Shown here: positions 7,446 to 9,004 of the stretch, one piece after another
Layout: each line of letters starts with the position of its first letter
How positions within the stretch are numbered: position 1 is the stretch's first letter
Assembly (NCBI GenBank): GCA_002419285.1
Contig: DIFU01000113.1
Location: 1 to 9,004 of the forward strand
DNA length: 9,004 nt
Direction of reading: 5' to 3'
DNA from: Prolixibacteraceae bacterium UBA5740
Lineage (GTDB): Bacteria > Bacteroidota > Bacteroidia > Bacteroidales > Prolixibacteraceae
The notes under the pieces: model-generated
What the model saw: the letters and a program-made list of their open reading frames with translations, nothing else
The model's database searches: none
Told to the model about the DNA's origin: nothing
Made by a program: the position numbers and the translations under genes

Positions 7446-7934
7446 TTACCGATTGTCAATTTTCTCAGGGTACAAATCGTGATTCATCATTCGGTAATCG
7501 GCCATGGTTTCAAATTTGGTTCCCGGTTGTCCGTAATTACAATATGGATCAATGCTGATGCCACCCCGTGGAGTAAATTTCCCCCAAACCTCAATGTATT
7601 TTGGGTTTATCAGGCGGATCAAATCCTTCATGATGATATTTACGCAATCCTCATGAAAGTCGCCATGGTTCCTGAAACTGAAAAGATAGAGCTTGAGGCT
7701 TTTGCTTTCCACCATCAGCTCTCCAGGGATGTAACTGATGTATATGGTAGCAAAATCAGGCTGACCGGTAATCGGACATAGTGTGGTAAATTCGGGCGCA
7801 TTGAATTTTACCCAATAATCATTGCCTGGATGTTGGTTTTGAAATGTTTCCAAAACTTCAGGAGCATAATCAAAGTGATAGATTGTGCCCGCTTTCCCGA
7901 GATGGGCAAATTTCTTTTTTGCATTTTCTTCCAT
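7446..7934 (-). CDS. queF: NADPH-dependent 7-cyano-7-deazaguanine reductase
   Basis: QueF reduces the nitrile of preQ0 to the amine of preQ1, the last step before the base is inserted into tRNA for queuosine. From the ATG at 7934 the protein has 162 residues, the short single-domain (YkvM-like) form. The catalytic C53 and D60 in FTTLCPITGQPD have the 7-residue spacing of the Bacillus enzyme. The QueF motif is ESKSLKLYL (76-84), and SFRNHGDFHE (86-95) supplies H94/E95. The reading frame extends 21 residues further upstream, but those residues overlap the transporter gene, do not look like QueF, and the family starts close to the KKKFAHLGK segment; the ATG at 7934 leaves a 10-base gap with a weak TAGG upstream. 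It is the second gene of a transporter-queF operon, so both are probably controlled by the leader at 8626-8678. Confidence 0.95.
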   Translation of the reverse strand: MEENAKKKFAHLGKAGTIYHFDYAPEVLETFQNQHPGNDYWVKFNAPEFTTLCPITGQPDFATIYISYIPGELMVESKSLKLYLFSFRNHGDFHEDCVNIIMKDLIRLINPKYIEVWGKFTPRGGISIDPYCNYGQPGTKFETMADYRMMNHDLYPEKIDNR

Positions 7935-7944
7935 AATGAACCTA

Positions 7945-8625
7945 TCAAATCTGGTTGATTTTAAATGGATTGTATGAGATATTGATATCGTAGGCATCGC
8001 TGTTCTCTACCGTTTTTATCCAGTTAACAATCAACACGGTCAGGGGCAATACCACAATTTCGAAAACGGTTTTCACGGCAGCCTGGAGGGCAACCATGAT
8101 TATCAGCTGGTTAAACGGAATTATGCCAGCAAAAGCAATGATGATAAATACCAGAGAGTCGATACCTTCACCGGCCAGTGTGGAAACGATGGCACGAAGA
8201 GTGAATCCCTTGCCCTTGGTCATCAACTTGAACTTACTCATGATCATTGCGTTAACAAATGAGCCAATCAAATAGGCAGTCAGACTGGCCACGGCAATGC
8301 GGGGAGTGCTTCCCAATACTTCAGAAAAGGAGTCCTGACCACTCCAGAAAGATGCTGACGGCCACTGAACTGCCAGGGCATAAAAGATCACGGCAATTAA
8401 ATTCATGGCAAATCCGGACCAGATGATCAGACGGGCTTTACCAAACCCCCAGACCTCAGTAATGACATCATTCAGGATATAGGCAAGGGGAAAGATAATC
8501 ACCCCGGCAGGTACTGCCAGCGGGCCGATGGAGATGATTTTAGAAGAGATCAGGTTGGAAATAAGCAGGCAGGTAGTAAACAAAATGCCTGCAAGCATAA
8601 ATGTAACGCTAACTTTTTTGTTCAT
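7945..8625 (-). CDS. yhhQ: Queuosine precursor transporter, YhhQ/VUT family
   Basis: This 226-residue inner-membrane carrier has about six hydrophobic segments (roughly 8-27, 38-55, 64-86, 107-129, 145-168 and 173-203). It shows the conserved features of the DUF165/VUT family: FPLAYILNDVITEVWG (45-60) and GEGIDSLVF (152-160). The E. coli member YhhQ imports preQ0 and preQ1; other members may take up queuine. Directly ahead of queF, a preQ0 or preQ1 role is most likely, though the exact substrate cannot be read from sequence. The ATG at 8623-8625 is preceded by CAAGAG, a weak ribosome binding site, four bases upstream. That segment is also the 3' strand of a predicted riboswitch helix. It is the first gene of the operon, with an exact -7 promoter match 54 bases upstream. 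Confidence 0.92.
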   Translation of the reverse strand: MNKKVSVTFMLAGILFTTCLLISNLISSKIISIGPLAVPAGVIIFPLAYILNDVITEVWGFGKARLIIWSGFAMNLIAVIFYALAVQWPSASFWSGQDSFSEVLGSTPRIAVASLTAYLIGSFVNAMIMSKFKLMTKGKGFTLRAIVSTLAGEGIDSLVFIIIAFAGIIPFNQLIIMVALQAAVKTVFEIVVLPLTVLIVNWIKTVENSDAYDINISYNPFKINQI

Positions 8626-8630
8626 AAACT

Positions 8631-8661
8631 CTTGTTTTTTACGTGGTTACCAAGCACACGC
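8631..8661 (-). promoter_or_regulatory. Candidate preQ1-I riboswitch controlling yhhQ-queF
   Basis: On the minus strand the leader can fold as an H-type pseudoknot. P1 pairs CGUG (8660-8657) with CACG (8645-8642), extended by a G8661-U8641 wobble. P2 pairs CUUG (8654-8651) with CAAG (8634-8631). A run of six A joins them. Positions matching ligand contacts in characterised preQ1-I RNAs are present: U8656 just after P1, C8646 after UAA for pairing with preQ1, and A8635 before P2. It resembles the Thermoanaerobacter tengcongensis element in loop (GUAAC) and tail (AAAACAAG). The 3' strand of P2 lies in the ribosome entry site, so ligand should block translation. Departures from the class: P1 is short, the tail is two or three bases shorter than in known examples, and the P2-to-C loop is one base longer. 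The fold is inferred by eye. Confidence 0.55.
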
Positions 8662-8672
8662 GGAATATTCCG
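8661..8672 (-). repeat. Perfect 12-base palindrome at the start of the yhhQ transcript
   Basis: CGGAATATTCCG is its own reverse complement and begins within a few bases of the predicted transcription start. It could form a CGGA/UCCG hairpin with an AUAU loop at the 5' end of the mRNA, or be a dimeric operator. Its last base is shared with the wobble pair of the riboswitch candidate. Confidence 0.5.
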
Positions 8673-8678
8673 ACGGTG

Positions 8679-8708
8679 CAAAGATAATATCTTTCAGATT
8701 ACAAAAAA
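8679..8708 (-). promoter_or_regulatory. Promoter of the yhhQ-queF operon
   Basis: On the minus strand TATCTTTG (8686-8679) matches the Bacteroidota -7 consensus TAnnTTTG exactly. A TTTTTTG run (8708-8702) may supply the -33 TTG, although the spacing of 15 bases is a little short. Transcription should start near 8673, giving a leader of about 50 bases that contains the palindrome and the riboswitch candidate. Confidence 0.6.
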
Positions 8709-8748
8709 GTGAATAGCGTTGCAGCTTAAAAACCTCGTGTCACTTGAA

Positions 8749-8792
8749 TAAAAAAGAAAAACAAAAGCCACAGAATTTCTCCCGTGGCTTTT
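8749..8792 (-). terminator. Strong intrinsic terminator after rmlB
   Basis: AAAAGCCAC (8763-8771) and GTGGCTTTT (8784-8792) form a 9-bp stem with a 12-base loop. On the minus strand it is followed by a T-rich tract (8762-8749) interrupted only by single G and C bases. It lies 24 bases after the rmlB stop and separates that operon from the yhhQ promoter. Confidence 0.85.
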
Positions 8793-8815
8793 AATCTTTT
8801 CAGACTATCAGTTGA

Positions 8816-9004
8816 TTACCTTTTGGTATACTGTTCTTCGTAATACTTTTGGTAATCGCCGCTTGTCACATTCTGGAGCCATTCCTCATTTTGAAGGTAC
8901 CAGTCGACCGTTTTTTCGAGTCCCTCCTCGAATTGCAAGCTGGGAGCCCAGCCCAATTCCCGCTGGAGCATGGAGGAATCGATGGCATAACGCAGATCAT
9001 GGCC
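8816..9004 (-). CDS. rmlB: dTDP-glucose 4,6-dehydratase, C-terminal end (partial)
   Basis: The minus strand is open from the right edge to a TAA at 8816-8818, giving the last 62 residues. They read GHDLRYAIDSSMLQRELGWA, then a PSLQFEEGLEKTVDWYLQNE segment and a tail with WLQNVTSGDYQKYYEEQY. This is the characteristic C-terminus of RmlB/RfbB, a short-chain dehydrogenase family enzyme that converts dTDP-glucose to dTDP-4-keto-6-deoxyglucose on the way to dTDP-rhamnose and related sugars. The catalytic YxxxK and the NAD-binding glycine motif lie outside the window. One position in the conserved segment, usually Lys (IDSSKL), is Met here. The gene ends its transcription unit, since a strong terminator follows; the other rml genes would be beyond the right edge. 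Confidence 0.9.
   Translation of the reverse strand, partial: GHDLRYAIDSSMLQRELGWAPSLQFEEGLEKTVDWYLQNEEWLQNVTSGDYQKYYEEQYTKR

Noticed and set aside
7935..7997. Upstream start for queF adding 21 residues
   Set aside because: The extension is antiparallel in content to nothing known in QueF and overlaps the end of the transporter gene by 53 bases; the ATG at 7934 gives the usual short QueF with a 10-base gap.
1..9004. Mobile elements, CRISPR arrays, tRNA or rRNA genes, defence systems
   Set aside because: No transposase or integrase frames, no regularly spaced repeats, no cloverleaf-like sequence, and all genes are recognisable housekeeping or envelope functions.

Overview
The window looks like chromosome of a Bacteroidota species. 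It carries a PorX-type response regulator of the type IX secretion system (T9SS), which is confined to this phylum. Upstream regions show matches to the phylum's -7 promoter element (TAnnTTTG), and most start codons lack a strong Shine-Dalgarno sequence. The genus cannot be read from the sequence. Genes are dense and look vertically inherited. No tRNA, rRNA, insertion sequence, integrase or CRISPR array was seen, and no stretch above 300 bases lacks a gene.

Layout, left to right. Bases 1-1205 (+) hold the 3' part of a repeat protein resembling the C-terminal region of PorW/SprE-type T9SS proteins. It is followed by porX (1299-2855, +), a receiver domain fused to a PglZ phosphoesterase domain. 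On the minus strand, overlapping mlaE and mlaF genes (3648-4388 and 2896-3651) encode the permease and ATPase of an MCE/Mla-type lipid transporter, ending at a hairpin terminator. Divergent from these is manC (4599-5687, +), which makes GDP-mannose. Then on the minus strand come an exported amidase-signature enzyme (5716-7329), queF (7446-7934) and a YhhQ-family queuosine-precursor transporter (7945-8625). The window ends in the 3' end of rmlB (8816-9004, -), whose terminator lies at 8749-8792.

Functionally there are five blocks: T9SS structure and regulation, outer-membrane lipid trafficking, sugar-nucleotide supply (manC, rmlB), one exported amidase, and queuosine metabolism. Most products serve the cell envelope.

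The most interesting signal is the 5' leader of the transporter-queF pair. Its last 31 bases before the start region can fold as a compact H-type pseudoknot resembling a class I preQ1 riboswitch. The 3' strand of the second helix sits at the ribosome entry site, four bases from the ATG. QueF makes preQ1 and YhhQ-type carriers import preQ0/preQ1, so the regulatory logic fits. This is a reading by eye and needs a covariance-model test.
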